Below are positions 41,069 through 50,610 of a stretch of 64,000 nt of DNA, in pieces (the stretch's first letter is position 1; every line of letters begins with the position of its first letter). Source of the stretch: JAWCMQ01 sp039091255. GTDB lineage: Archaea; Aenigmatarchaeota; Aenigmatarchaeia; GW2011-AR5; JACRAC01. A model generated the notes under the pieces. That model was not told where the DNA came from. It saw nothing but the letters and a program-made list of their open reading frames with translations, and did no database searches. The stretch is taken from NCBI GenBank assembly GCA_039091255.1, contig JAWCMQ010000002.1, forward strand, positions 124,001-188,000, given 5' to 3'. The position numbers and the translations under genes are program-made.

Positions 41069-42436
41069 ATGCTTATGCCATCTGACCTCTCGGCTTTTTT
41101 CTCCCCCAAGACAGTGGCAGTGGTCGGCGTCAGCCGCTCGCCGAAGAAAATCGGACGCATCGTTTTTGATAATCTGACTAGCCGCGAAGCGGCGAGCTAT
41201 TCGTTCAAAGCCTACGCTGTCAACCCAGAAACCGATGAAATCGACGGCCATCCGTGCTATCCACGCGTTTCAGCAATAAAAGACAAAATAGACCTTGCTG
41301 TTATAGCAATTCCAGCCAAAGCTGTGCCAGCGGCGATAGCCGATTGCGCAAAGGCTAACACAAAAGCTGCGATAATTCTTACAGCCGGCTTCTCAGAAGT
41401 CGGCAATGCAGCCGGCGAGCGGGCTATTATGCGCGCAAAGAAGCGCATGCGCATCCTTGGGCCTAACACGATGGGCTGCTACGATGCGCATTCTGGAATT
41501 GATACCATCTTCAACCCGCGCCACAGGCAAGCCCGTCCAGTTCCTGGCAAAATCGCTTTCATCAGCCAATCAGGAGCGCTAGGCGCAGCCGTTCTGGACT
41601 GGTGCGCTGCGGAGCGCATCGGCATATCCAAGTTTATCTCGATCGGCAATCGCATCGACGTCGACGAAATAGAGCTTCTGCAGCATCTCGCAAAAGACAA
41701 GCAGACGGCGGCTATCGCGCTATACCTCGAAGGCACGAAGCGTGGACCTGAGCTGATAGATGCGCTAAAGTCTGTCGGCAAGCGAAAGCCCATCGTTGTG
41801 CTAAAAGCTGGTCGCACGTTGGCTGGAGCGCGAGCCGTCTTCTCGCACACCGCGAGCTTAGCAGGCGAGCCGGAAGTCTGGCGGGGCGCACTCAGGCAGG
41901 CGCGTGCGCTCGAAGCCCGAGGTCTCGAAGAACTTTTCGACATGGTTAAGGCGCTCTCGGAGCAGCCCGTGCCGAAGGGGCCGCAAATCGCCATCGTGAC
42001 AAACGGCGGCGGCATCGGTGTGTTGTGCGCAGATGAGGTCGTAGAGCAAGGCCTGCAGCTTGCTCAGCCTGCAAAGGCAACTCTAGCAAAAATCAAACAA
42101 ACAATACCGCAATATGCTGCCATAGGGAATCCGCTCGACTTGACGGCCGACTCTACGCCAGAGATGTACAAAGCAGCCTTAGAGGCTCTGCTCAGCGACA
42201 AGACCGTTGATGCAGCGCTGATAATAGTGCTCTTCCAAGTCCCATCTATGGAACCATCGATAGTCGACATCCTCAAAGATGCTCAACGTTTCAAAAAGCC
42301 GCTGGTTGTATGCGCCACAGGCGGTGAGTTTACCGCGATGAACAGACGGCTTCTGGAAAAGGCCGGAATACCGACTTATCCAAGCCCAGACCGTGCAGTT
42401 CGGGCGCTTGCAGCGCTCGTGCAGTACGGAAAGTAA
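41069..42436 (+). CDS. acdA: Acetyl-CoA synthetase (ADP-forming) alpha subunit
   Basis: 455 residues (ATG 41075 alternative). CoA-binding Rossmann domain: FSPKTVAVVGVSRSPKKIGR and YAVNPETDEIDGHPCYPRVS; succinyl-CoA-synthetase-like domain with IAFISQSGALGAAVLDWCAA, FSHTASLAGEPEVW (phospho-His H) and IAIVTNGGGIGVLCADEV. The segment NLTSREAASYSF at about residue 35 is encoded by a hairpin resembling family B. It pairs with AcdB at 37104. The 3' end overlaps the convergent regulator by 61 bases. Confidence 0.92.
   Translation: MLMPSDLSAFFSPKTVAVVGVSRSPKKIGRIVFDNLTSREAASYSFKAYAVNPETDEIDGHPCYPRVSAIKDKIDLAVIAIPAKAVPAAIADCAKANTKAAIILTAGFSEVGNAAGERAIMRAKKRMRILGPNTMGCYDAHSGIDTIFNPRHRQARPVPGKIAFISQSGALGAAVLDWCAAERIGISKFISIGNRIDVDEIELLQHLAKDKQTAAIALYLEGTKRGPELIDALKSVGKRKPIVVLKAGRTLAGARAVFSHTASLAGEPEVWRGALRQARALEARGLEELFDMVKALSEQPVPKGPQIAIVTNGGGIGVLCADEVVEQGLQLAQPAKATLAKIKQTIPQYAAIGNPLDLTADSTPEMYKAALEALLSDKTVDAALIIVLFQVPSMEPSIVDILKDAQRFKKPLVVCATGGEFTAMNRRLLEKAGIPTYPSPDRAVRALAALVQYGK
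41167..41202. repeat. Family B-like hairpin inside acdA
   Basis: GATAATCTGACTAGCCGC and GAAGCGGCGAGCTATTCG: GATAA...GCTATTC boundaries with a GCCGC-GAA-GCGGC stem, in frame in the coding sequence. Confidence 0.4.
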
Positions 42437-42987
42437 GAAATCAAGTCCGATTTTGTAATCAGGCCTTTCATGCGACCTCTGTCCGCAACTAGCACAATGG
42501 GGAAATATCGCAACAGGCTTGCAACGGCTTCCGCGCTGGTCGTCTCAGATACAATCGGTGGGCAATCACCCATGACCTGCGTTACATCTAGCTCTCGTAT
42601 GTCATGCTCCGCCATCTTTTCGAGAAGTGACCCCTCTGTGACAATGCCAACAGGCCGACCACGCCGCAGCACAGGCAGCTGGGATATTCCGTGCTTTTTC
42701 ATTTGTCGTATTACGGAAGACGCCTTCTGGCCGGGTTCGGCCCAAATTATGCGCCTATTCATGATGTCGCGCGCCTTCGCATCAGATTGCTTAGCGAGCC
42801 TGTCTAGCGCATCGAATATCCTCTTTGCATTGGTATAGCTTGGATCAACTTTTCCGGACTCTATTTTTGCAATCAGCGATTGGCTAACGCAAGCAGCTCG
42901 CGCCAATCCTGCCTGCGTAAGTCCAAGCTGTCTGCGTATCTTCCCTATCTCGCTTATCTCCATAAGCATGTGGCGCACCATATTCAA
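42376..42987 (-). CDS. XRE-type HTH plus two CBS domains regulator
   Basis: 203 residues (MEISEIGKIRRQLG at 42963 is a likely start). HTH: LGLTQAGLARAACVSQSLIAKIESGKVD. Then paired CBS domains: ARDIMNRRIIWAEPGQKASS and VTQVMGDCPPIVSETTSAEA, which typically sense adenosyl nucleotides. Divergent from metK, with a shared AT-rich promoter region (43006-43018), so it may respond to S-adenosylmethionine or ATP and control metK. Confidence 0.85.
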   Translation of the reverse strand: MNMVRHMLMEISEIGKIRRQLGLTQAGLARAACVSQSLIAKIESGKVDPSYTNAKRIFDALDRLAKQSDAKARDIMNRRIIWAEPGQKASSVIRQMKKHGISQLPVLRRGRPVGIVTEGSLLEKMAEHDIRELDVTQVMGDCPPIVSETTSAEAVASLLRYFPIVLVADRGRMKGLITKSDLISYFPYCTSAASARTARSGLG

Positions 42988-43004
42988 ATAGGAATAATTT
43001 TGTC

Positions 43005-43018
43005 AGAAGAATATTAAA
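43005..43018. promoter_or_regulatory. Divergent promoter region between the CBS regulator and metK
   Basis: GAATATTAAAGATG contains TATA-like runs on both strands, about 30 bases from each gene start. Confidence 0.45.
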
Positions 43019-43047
43019 GATGAGAAACCAAACAAAACTAGGTTGCA

Positions 43048-44220
43048 ATGACAAAAAGAAACGGTAACTATTTGTTCACCTCAGAGTCTGTGACCGAAGG
43101 CCACCCAGACAAAATTTGTGATCAGATTAGCGACGCAATCCTCGACGCCATGTACGCCAAAGACCCTTATTCCCGCGTAGCCGTCGAAACGCTCGTAACA
43201 ACAGGCCTTTGCATAGTCGCAGGCGAGGTTACGACATCGTGCTACATTGACATCCAAGACACGATTCGCAAGACCATTCGCGACATCGGCTACACCAGCG
43301 ACGTGCTCGGCTTCGATTTCGACTCATGTGGAGTGCTTGTGGCAATTCACGAGCAATCGCCCGACATAGCGCAAGCCGTTATCAAACATGCAGACCACGA
43401 AGACCTTGGCGCAGGCGATCAAGGCCTGATGTTCGGTTATGCCTGCAACGAGACGCCAGAGCTCATGCCGCTACCCATATCGCTTGCGCACAAGCTTTGC
43501 ATGCGCCTAGCTGAGCTGCGCAAAAGCGGAGAAATAAAGTGGCTGCGACCTGATGGCAAGTCTCAAGTGACCGTCGAATATGAGAACGGCAGACCGAAGC
43601 GCGTGCATACTGTAGTTGTCAGCACGCAGCACGATCCTGGCGTTACAAACGAACAAATCCGCACAGAAATCATAGAAAAGGTCATCGAGCCTGTATGCGG
43701 GCGCTGGATCGACGAGCGCACAATTTTTCATATAAACCCCTCAGGCCGCTTCGTGCTAGGAGGTCCTGCAGGCGACACTGGCGTCACTGGACGAAAAATA
43801 ATCGTTGACACCTATGGCGGTATGGGCAGCCACGGCGGTGGCGCCTTTTCCGGCAAAGACCCTACCAAAGTCGACCGTTCGGCATCTTACATGGCACGCC
43901 ATGTAGCAAAGAACATCGTTGCAGCAGGATTGGCAGAAGAGTGTGAAGTTCAACTTTCCTATGCAATCGGCATCGCCGAACCCGTATCGGTTCTTGTGAA
44001 CACTTTCGGCACCGGCAAGCTGCCAGACGAAAAGCTGGCTGAGCTCGTTCGCAAAGTCTTCCCGCTGAAACCCGCACAGATAATCAGGTACCTGAATCTT
44101 CGCAGACCTATATACAGGAAGACTGCAGCTTACGGCCACTTCGGCCGCGAAGACCCCGATTTCACATGGGAAACCACAAACAAAGTTGAGGAGCTTAGGC
44201 AAGCAATCCAATCGTTTTAA
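43048..44220 (+). CDS. metK: S-adenosylmethionine synthetase, bacterial MetK type
   Basis: 390 residues. Diagnostic MetK motifs: FTSESVTEGHPDKICDQISD, GAGDQGLMFGYACNET (hexapeptide GAGDQG), and the Gly-rich DTYGGMGSHGGGAFSGKDPT with VDRSASYMAR. It makes SAM from methionine and ATP. Most archaea use an unrelated-looking archaeal MAT, so the bacterial form suggests transfer. Composition is like that of its neighbours. Confidence 0.96.
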   Translation: MTKRNGNYLFTSESVTEGHPDKICDQISDAILDAMYAKDPYSRVAVETLVTTGLCIVAGEVTTSCYIDIQDTIRKTIRDIGYTSDVLGFDFDSCGVLVAIHEQSPDIAQAVIKHADHEDLGAGDQGLMFGYACNETPELMPLPISLAHKLCMRLAELRKSGEIKWLRPDGKSQVTVEYENGRPKRVHTVVVSTQHDPGVTNEQIRTEIIEKVIEPVCGRWIDERTIFHINPSGRFVLGGPAGDTGVTGRKIIVDTYGGMGSHGGGAFSGKDPTKVDRSASYMARHVAKNIVAAGLAEECEVQLSYAIGIAEPVSVLVNTFGTGKLPDEKLAELVRKVFPLKPAQIIRYLNLRRPIYRKTAAYGHFGREDPDFTWETTNKVEELRQAIQSF

Positions 44221-44246
44221 TATCTTTCTTCTGCTTTCTACGGCTT

Positions 44247-45050
44247 ATGGTAACGAGACAAGCGAAAGATGGCAAGCAAGCCATTTGTAGATTAGCGGGC
44301 CAGCCAAAACGCGCAAAACGAGCTAAATGCAAGTTCGTAAGCGGCCACCCAGCAATGGCGCTCGGTGATTGGCTCATTGTGGCAGACTTGCATCTAGGGA
44401 TAACGCGCGAACTGTATGAAGCTGGTGTCTCGCTTCCCAGCCAAATCAGTGCATTCGTCAAGCGGCTGCACGATCTCAAGCAGCTTACGTGCACCAGCAA
44501 GTTAATTCTGCTCGGCGACGTCAAGCATAAGGTGCCTGGAATAAGCTGGCAGGAGGAGCATGAGCTTCCCGATTTCCTCGCAGCGCTTGAATTCGATGAG
44601 ATTATGATAATCAAAGGCAACCACGACGGCGGCATCGAGCAAATTATCCCCAGCGAACTGAAGGGCAAAGTCAAGGTAAAGAAATGGTTCGCTGCCGGTG
44701 GACATTACTTCACGCACGGTCACTGTAAAATGACTGGCACTGCTTTACGCTCGCCAACCATTAGCACCATCGTCATCGGCCACAACCAGCCCGCTGTTTT
44801 ATTCCAAGATTCAATCGGTGCCCGCTATATCGAGCCTGTCTGGGTGCGCGGCCCGCTGAACGGTGTATACAAAGGGCACGAGCTTATCATAATGCCGGCT
44901 TTCAATAATCTGCGCGGTCATGCGCTAGTTAACCGCGGCAAATTCATCGGCCCCATCGCAAAGCACATCAGCCCAAGGACTGCCCGGGCATTCCTGCTCG
45001 ACGGCACGGATTTGGGCACGCTCTCTAATCTCAAATTCAAGGAGGATTAG
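44247..45050 (+). CDS. Calcineurin-like metallophosphoesterase (Lhr-associated)
   Basis: 267 residues. Metal ligands: LIVADLHLGI (D-x-H), LILLGDVKHKV (GD), IIKGNHDGG (GNHD), YFTHGHCKM and IVIGHNQPAV (GH). Archaeal and bacterial relatives are encoded beside the helicase Lhr and are presumed nucleic-acid phosphoesterases. It ends next to lhr, whose Shine-Dalgarno AAGGAGGA lies within its last codons. Confidence 0.9.
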   Translation: MVTRQAKDGKQAICRLAGQPKRAKRAKCKFVSGHPAMALGDWLIVADLHLGITRELYEAGVSLPSQISAFVKRLHDLKQLTCTSKLILLGDVKHKVPGISWQEEHELPDFLAALEFDEIMIIKGNHDGGIEQIIPSELKGKVKVKKWFAAGGHYFTHGHCKMTGTALRSPTISTIVIGHNQPAVLFQDSIGARYIEPVWVRGPLNGVYKGHELIIMPAFNNLRGHALVNRGKFIGPIAKHISPRTARAFLLDGTDLGTLSNLKFKED

Positions 45051-47825
45051 ATGTTCAAAGATTTTTCGCCAAAGATGCAAGCTTTGATAAAGGAAAGGGG
45101 GTTTGTTGAGCCTACGCTGGCACAGCGCCTTGGAATACCCGAAATACTGAAAGGCTCAAACGTTTTGATAGTCGCTCCGACCGGCATCGGAAAGACAGAA
45201 GCCGCATGCCTGCCGCTGTTTGACAAGATAAGCTCTGCAAGGTCCGAACCTATCTCGCTGCTCTACATTACGCCGCTCCGAGCACTCAACCGAGATCTCC
45301 TCGACCGCCTCATGTGGTGGGCAAATAAGCTTGATGTCGAAATAGCGGTTCGCCACGGTGACACTAGCCAGAACGAGCGAAAATCACAGGCGGATGCTCC
45401 ACCTCATGTGCTTATATCCACACCAGAAACGCTCCAAGCCATGCTGGTAGGCAAGCGCATGCGTGAACATCTGAAAAACGTAAAGCATGTTGTTATAGAC
45501 GAGATACACGAGCTTGTGAGCAATAAGCGTGGAGCTCAGCTCTCGTTGGCGCTCGAGCGCCTGTCGGAGCTTGCGCCCGACTTTCAGCGCATTGGCCTTT
45601 CAGCGACTGTGGGCTCCCCTGAGCTAGTTGCAAGATTCTTAGGACCTGGCACCAAAGTTATACACGCCGAGGGCGAGAAAAAATATGATATCCGCGTAGA
45701 ATACCCTAAGCCTACATCAGCAGACGAGTCGTTGTCGGACGACCTAGTAATATCTCCTACAACTGTAGCCCGCTTGAGGCGCCTGCATGAGCTGATCAAA
45801 TCGCACAAATCGGTGCTCACATTCACTAATACACGCGAAACAGCCGAGGTTCTCTCTTCCCGTTTGCGCACATTAGACAAAGACCTCGCGCAGGAAGTTC
45901 ACCATGGCTCGCTGTCAAAGGAACGCAGAATAAAGTCGGAGCAGAAGTTCAAAGCGCAGGAACTTAAATCGATAATAGCAACGTCGAGTTTGGAGCTCGG
46001 CATAGATATTGGCTCATGCGATTTGGCAGTCCAATACTTGTCGCCGCGCCAAGTATCTCGGATAATACAGCGCGTAGGTAGAAGCGGCCACCACATCGGC
46101 GCGACGAGCAAAGGCGTAATTCTTTCGGGAGACGAAGATCTGTTCGAGTCTGCTGTTATTGCCAAACGTGCCTCCGAAAAGAAGCTCGAACCAATAAAGG
46201 CACACGAGCTTGCGCTCGACGTTTTGGCATCGCAAATAGTCGGTTTATCATTGGAATATAAGGAAATAGGCGTTGCAAAGGCGTTTGAGGTATGCCGCCG
46301 TGCCTTCCCTTTCCGCGATATCAGTAAAAAAGAGTTCGACCAACTAATAGAATTTCTTGATGCTGTACGCCTTGTCTGGATAAACCAAACGCCTCTCGGT
46401 CCAAGCATCCGTCCGCGAAAAAGGGCCTTTAAGTACTACTTCTCAAACTTGTCGATGATTCCCGACACGGTTCAGTATCGTGTGTTGAGCGTTATAGAGA
46501 ACGAACCTATCGGAAGCCTAGACGAAGAATTCGTCGCGGAGTATGGCCTTCCAGGCCAGAAATTCATCTGCTCTGGCCGCGCATGGCGCGTAATCGGTGT
46601 AGATGGGCTGACCGTGACGGTTGAGCCTGTAGAGGATATAGAATCTGCGATACCTGCCTGGGAAGGAGAGCTCATACCAGTGCCATTCGAGGTTGCGCAA
46701 GAAGTTGGTCGACTCAGGCGTGAGGTGGCCCAAAAGGCGCTCTCTCAAATCCGGGAAGAGTTTCCTATAGATTCAGCTGCTGCATCCGAGCTCTTGCGCA
46801 TAATCGACAAGCAGGCATCTACGCATCCTGTCCCAGACGAAACGATGTGGCTCATAGAGTCCCACGACACTTTTGTAGTCATACACACTTGCTGCGGCTC
46901 GCTCGTCAACGACACGATAGGCCGCTATCTCGCAGCCATACTGACAGCTAAAACGGGTGTTGCCGTCACGGTAAAGTGCGATCCGTATCGCATAATCTTG
47001 CAAACAAAAGCAACGCCAGAGCAAGTCAAGTTCGAGCTCGAAAACGCAAAAAACATAGAGGAAGTCTTGCGGCTTGCGCTTTGCCGCTCTTCCCTGTTCA
47101 AGCACCGCTTCGTCCAGGTCGCTCGGCGATTCGGAATCATAGCCAAGGACGCCAGATACGACAAGCTGAACCTGTCAAAGATAATCGCCCAATACGCAGG
47201 CACGCCTGTTGAGGAAGAAACGCTCCGCGAGATATTTTTCGACAAGCTTGATGTCATAAACGCCGAAAGCATACTAGACGCGATTCGAAAAAAGAAAATA
47301 AAACTCACCCTTAAGCCTGGCCTTTCGCACCTTGGTGAACTCGGTCTAATCCACCAATTCTCAGAGCTAATTAAGCCAGCCCAACCCGAAGAGGAGATAT
47401 TCAAAGCCTTCAAACGCCGTCTTATGGCGACGCGCGTGCGGCTGCTTTGCATGAACTGCGCCGACTACTCGGTTGTAAAGCAGGTGAAAGACGTAGACGA
47501 CCAGCCCGAGTGCCAGAAGTGCGGCTCGCGGTTGATAGCGGCGCTTCACCCAACTCGGCATATTGTACAGAAAATAGCCAAAGCCCGACTCAAGAAAAAG
47601 CCGCTCAACAGCGTTGACTTGCATGAGTTCCAAACCGCAAGGCGCAGCGCAGACCTTGTTATAGTGTACGGAAAAAAGGCCGTCATCGCGCTGGCAGGCC
47701 ATGGCGTTGGACCAGAATCCGCCGCAAGGATATTGGCAAAGCTTCAGCCGACTCAGGAAGCATTCTACAGAGACATCCTTGAAGCAGAGCGCACATTCGC
47801 GCGCACAAAGCCTTATTGGAGCTGA
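45051..47825 (+). CDS. lhr: ATP-dependent helicase Lhr-like (superfamily 2)
   Basis: 924 residues. RecA-like domain 1: VAPTGIGKTEAACLPLFDKI (motif I), TPLRALNRD (Ia), VVIDEIHELV (II, DEIH), GLSATVG (III). Domain 2: TNTRETAEVLSSRL, ATSSLELGIDIGSCDLAVQY (V) and QRVGRSGH (VI). A winged helix and an Lhr-core barrel follow, with a Cys4 zinc site near the C-terminus (LLCMNCADY, PECQKCGSRL). It acts in DNA repair and transcription-coupled unwinding. Operon with the phosphoesterase. Confidence 0.93.
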   Translation: MFKDFSPKMQALIKERGFVEPTLAQRLGIPEILKGSNVLIVAPTGIGKTEAACLPLFDKISSARSEPISLLYITPLRALNRDLLDRLMWWANKLDVEIAVRHGDTSQNERKSQADAPPHVLISTPETLQAMLVGKRMREHLKNVKHVVIDEIHELVSNKRGAQLSLALERLSELAPDFQRIGLSATVGSPELVARFLGPGTKVIHAEGEKKYDIRVEYPKPTSADESLSDDLVISPTTVARLRRLHELIKSHKSVLTFTNTRETAEVLSSRLRTLDKDLAQEVHHGSLSKERRIKSEQKFKAQELKSIIATSSLELGIDIGSCDLAVQYLSPRQVSRIIQRVGRSGHHIGATSKGVILSGDEDLFESAVIAKRASEKKLEPIKAHELALDVLASQIVGLSLEYKEIGVAKAFEVCRRAFPFRDISKKEFDQLIEFLDAVRLVWINQTPLGPSIRPRKRAFKYYFSNLSMIPDTVQYRVLSVIENEPIGSLDEEFVAEYGLPGQKFICSGRAWRVIGVDGLTVTVEPVEDIESAIPAWEGELIPVPFEVAQEVGRLRREVAQKALSQIREEFPIDSAAASELLRIIDKQASTHPVPDETMWLIESHDTFVVIHTCCGSLVNDTIGRYLAAILTAKTGVAVTVKCDPYRIILQTKATPEQVKFELENAKNIEEVLRLALCRSSLFKHRFVQVARRFGIIAKDARYDKLNLSKIIAQYAGTPVEEETLREIFFDKLDVINAESILDAIRKKKIKLTLKPGLSHLGELGLIHQFSELIKPAQPEEEIFKAFKRRLMATRVRLLCMNCADYSVVKQVKDVDDQPECQKCGSRLIAALHPTRHIVQKIAKARLKKKPLNSVDLHEFQTARRSADLVIVYGKKAVIALAGHGVGPESAARILAKLQPTQEAFYRDILEAERTFARTKPYWS

Positions 47826-47891
47826 CGGAGCTAAAACGGCTAGGTTGCTGCGGCGAACCATCTATTTTTATTCTGTATTCACAATTATCTC

Positions 47892-49625
47892 ATGCCTTCC
47901 GCCAAAACGCAGGAAATAGCAAACATTTTCTACGAGATTGCGGACATACTCGAGCTCAAGCAGGTACCGTGGAAGCCCATAGCATACCGCAAGGCTGCCC
48001 GCGCGCTCGAAACGATGGGCGAAGACGTTGAGTCGGTCTACAAGCGTGGCGGTGTGAAGGCCTTTATGGAAATTCCAGGAATAGGCGAGCGGCTTGCAAA
48101 GAAAATCGTTGAATATCTCGAAACAGGAAAGGTGCGCGAGTATGAGCGTGTCAAGCGCCTCATCCCATCTGGCGTCGAGGAGATGATGCACGTAGCGAGC
48201 TTGGGACCGAAGAAAGCGATGCGCCTTTACAAAGAGCTGCACATCAAATCCATCAGCGAGCTCGAAGCCGCGGCTAAAGCTGGAAAAATAAGAGCGCTAA
48301 AAGGCTTCGGTCAAAAAAGCGAGCAGGACATTCTACGAGGCCTTTCCTTCTTGCAGCTTCGCAAGGCGCGCCCGCTCCTCGGGACAGCCCTCCCGATAGC
48401 CCGCGACATTGAAGCACGCCTTAGGAAGGTGAAAGGTGTCAAAGTAGCACAAGCGGCAGGCTCTGTACGGCGGATGAAAGAGACCGTCGGCGATATAGAT
48501 ATTCTTGTCATTGCAGTCGATTCAAAGCCGGTGATGGATTTCTTCACGTCCATGCCTGACGTTGCAGCGGTGCTGGCAAAAGGGCCTACAAAATCCACAG
48601 TGATGCTTAAGCAGGGAATCCAAGCAGACGTCCGGGTGCTTGAGGAGCGTTCGTTCGGAGCAGCGTTGCAGTATTTTACAGGAAGCAAAGACCACAACAT
48701 TGCGCTGCGGAAAATCGCAATCCAAAAAGGCTACAAGCTGAGCGAGTATGGACTGTTCAGGCGCTCTGGTGCGTACGTCGCAGGCCGAACAGAACAAGAT
48801 GTCTACCGCGCGCTTGGACTGCCCTACATCGAGCCTGAGTTGCGCGAAAATTGGGGAGAAATTGAAGCTGCGCAGGCAGGCCGACTTCCAAAGCTCATCG
48901 CACTGGGTGATATTAAAGGCGACCTGCACGTCCACACGAAATGGGATGGCGGTGCGCACACAATAGAAGAAATGGCAGCAGCAATACAGAAGATGAAGTA
49001 TCAATACTTCCTCGTAGCCGACCACAGCAAAAGCCAGAAGATATCCAAAGGTCTCGATGAGCGTCGCCTCCTCAAGCAGATCGCAGAAATCGATAGACTT
49101 AACAAAAAATTCGATGGCTTCAGAATATTCAAAGGCATTGAAGTCGATATCTTGCCGAGCGGAAAGCTCGACTTGAGCGATGCTGTGTTAAAGCAGCTCG
49201 ACTTGGTCATCGCGTCCGTTCACTCGCGCTTCAAATCAAGCAGGGAAGAGATGACCGCGCGCATATGCACGGCTCTTGAGAACCCGCATGTAGACATCTT
49301 AGGCCACCCCACGGGCCGTCTTATTAACGAACGCCCACCCTACGCCTTAGATATGGAGAAAGTGTTTGACGTCGCCAAGGCAAGTGACAAAATTCTTGAA
49401 ATAGACGCCTTCCCGAACAGACTCGACCTGAACGACATTAACATAAAAGCTGCCAAAGCGGTGGGGTTAAAGTTCTCGATTGGCACTGATAGCCACTCGC
49501 GGGATCACTTGCGCGTCATGGAGTTTGGAGTTGCCCACGCCCGCCGTGGCTGGCTTGAAGCTCGCGACGTCATCAATGCGATGCCACTAAAAAAGTTTGA
49601 GAAGTTTGTGGATTCTAGGCGATAA
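47892..49625 (+). CDS. polX: DNA polymerase X family with PHP exonuclease domain
   Basis: 577 residues. N-terminal HhH (FMEIPGIGERLAKKIVEYLE), nucleotidyltransferase core GSVRRMKETVGDIDILVIAV with catalytic GDIDIL and a third Asp in IQADVRVL, fingers/thumb SEYGLFRRSG. PHP domain from about 335: KGDLHVHTKWDGGAHTIEEM, HSKSQKISKG, VIASVHSRF and FSIGTDSHSRDHL. Gap-filling repair polymerase with proofreading-like activity. Confidence 0.93.
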   Translation: MPSAKTQEIANIFYEIADILELKQVPWKPIAYRKAARALETMGEDVESVYKRGGVKAFMEIPGIGERLAKKIVEYLETGKVREYERVKRLIPSGVEEMMHVASLGPKKAMRLYKELHIKSISELEAAAKAGKIRALKGFGQKSEQDILRGLSFLQLRKARPLLGTALPIARDIEARLRKVKGVKVAQAAGSVRRMKETVGDIDILVIAVDSKPVMDFFTSMPDVAAVLAKGPTKSTVMLKQGIQADVRVLEERSFGAALQYFTGSKDHNIALRKIAIQKGYKLSEYGLFRRSGAYVAGRTEQDVYRALGLPYIEPELRENWGEIEAAQAGRLPKLIALGDIKGDLHVHTKWDGGAHTIEEMAAAIQKMKYQYFLVADHSKSQKISKGLDERRLLKQIAEIDRLNKKFDGFRIFKGIEVDILPSGKLDLSDAVLKQLDLVIASVHSRFKSSREEMTARICTALENPHVDILGHPTGRLINERPPYALDMEKVFDVAKASDKILEIDAFPNRLDLNDINIKAAKAVGLKFSIGTDSHSRDHLRVMEFGVAHARRGWLEARDVINAMPLKKFEKFVDSRR

Positions 49626-49640
49626 ATTCGGTGATATGGT

Positions 49641-50540
49641 ATGGAAGCAGAAACCCTCCAAAAATACTTAGAAGCCGGCAAAATCGCGTCATCTATCAGA
49701 AAATCCGCAAAGGAATGGGCGCGCCCCGGTGTAACGTTGCTTGAGCTGGCAGAGAAAATAGAAGGTGCTGTCACACGTTCTGGTGCTGCGCTTGCTTTCC
49801 CTGTTAACCTTTCGTTGAACGAATTCGCTGCGCATTACACGCCATCACTCGATGAAACGACGGCGATAAAAGAAGGTGACCTGCTTAAGGTGGATATAGG
49901 CGTCCACATCGACGGCTTCGTCGCCGATACGGCGTTCACAGTATGCTTCAGCCCTCAATACGATTTTCTTGTTAAAGCTGTTGACTCCGCACTAGACAGC
50001 GCAATCAAGTTGTGCAAGCCCGGCATCACGATAGCAGAGATTTCAGAGGCCATCGAACAGGCAATCCGATTCGCTGGAGCCGTGCCGATATCAAATCTCA
50101 CAGGTCACGGTCTCACCAGATTTGATATTCACGCTGAGCCCCCAATACCCAATATAAAAGTTGTATCAAACCAAAGACTCGCAGCCGGTCAAGTAATAGC
50201 CATCGAGCCTTTCGCCACAACACCGCAAGGAGCTGGATACGTTAAGGACTCCGAGCACATGCTGATATTTCGCCTTGTTGCACAGAAGCCTGTAAGGAAC
50301 CAAGACGCGAGAAAAATATCGGCGTTAGCCAAAAACTTGGAAGGCTTGCCATTTGCGCGGCGTTGGATTGAGCGTGATCTGAAGCTAAGAGGCTTCAAGC
50401 TTAACCTTGCACTAAAGGAACTAATCGACCGTGAGGCAGTTGAGGCGTTCCCAGCTCTACGTGAAGCTCATGGGCAACCCGTAGCGCAGGCAGAACACAC
50501 AATTATCGTCGATAATCCGTCAATCGTGACGACAAAATGA
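49641..50540 (+). CDS. map: Methionine aminopeptidase, type 2
   Basis: 299 residues. Metal ligands in VDIGVHIDGFVADTAFTV (two Asp), NLTGHGLTRFDIHAEPPIPN (His), IEPFATTPQG (Glu) and EHTIIV (Glu). The insertion typical of type 2 with a wHTH-like segment lies at about 210-270. It removes the initiator Met and would, for instance, free Thr1 of the Ntn-like protein at 32730. It starts 15 bases after polX. Confidence 0.94.
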   Translation: MEAETLQKYLEAGKIASSIRKSAKEWARPGVTLLELAEKIEGAVTRSGAALAFPVNLSLNEFAAHYTPSLDETTAIKEGDLLKVDIGVHIDGFVADTAFTVCFSPQYDFLVKAVDSALDSAIKLCKPGITIAEISEAIEQAIRFAGAVPISNLTGHGLTRFDIHAEPPIPNIKVVSNQRLAAGQVIAIEPFATTPQGAGYVKDSEHMLIFRLVAQKPVRNQDARKISALAKNLEGLPFARRWIERDLKLRGFKLNLALKELIDREAVEAFPALREAHGQPVAQAEHTIIVDNPSIVTTK

Positions 50541-50580
50541 GAAAATAAATAGTTCTAATTCGCCTCAGCAGCTCCACACA

Positions 50581-50588
50581 TTTATATA
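50581..50588 (+). promoter_or_regulatory. TATA box for the amidotransferase-like gene
   Basis: TTTATATA, 23-30 bases before ATG 50611, predicting a leaderless transcript. Confidence 0.6.
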
Positions 50589-50610
50589 GTTTCAACCAAA
50601 AACAATTTTG

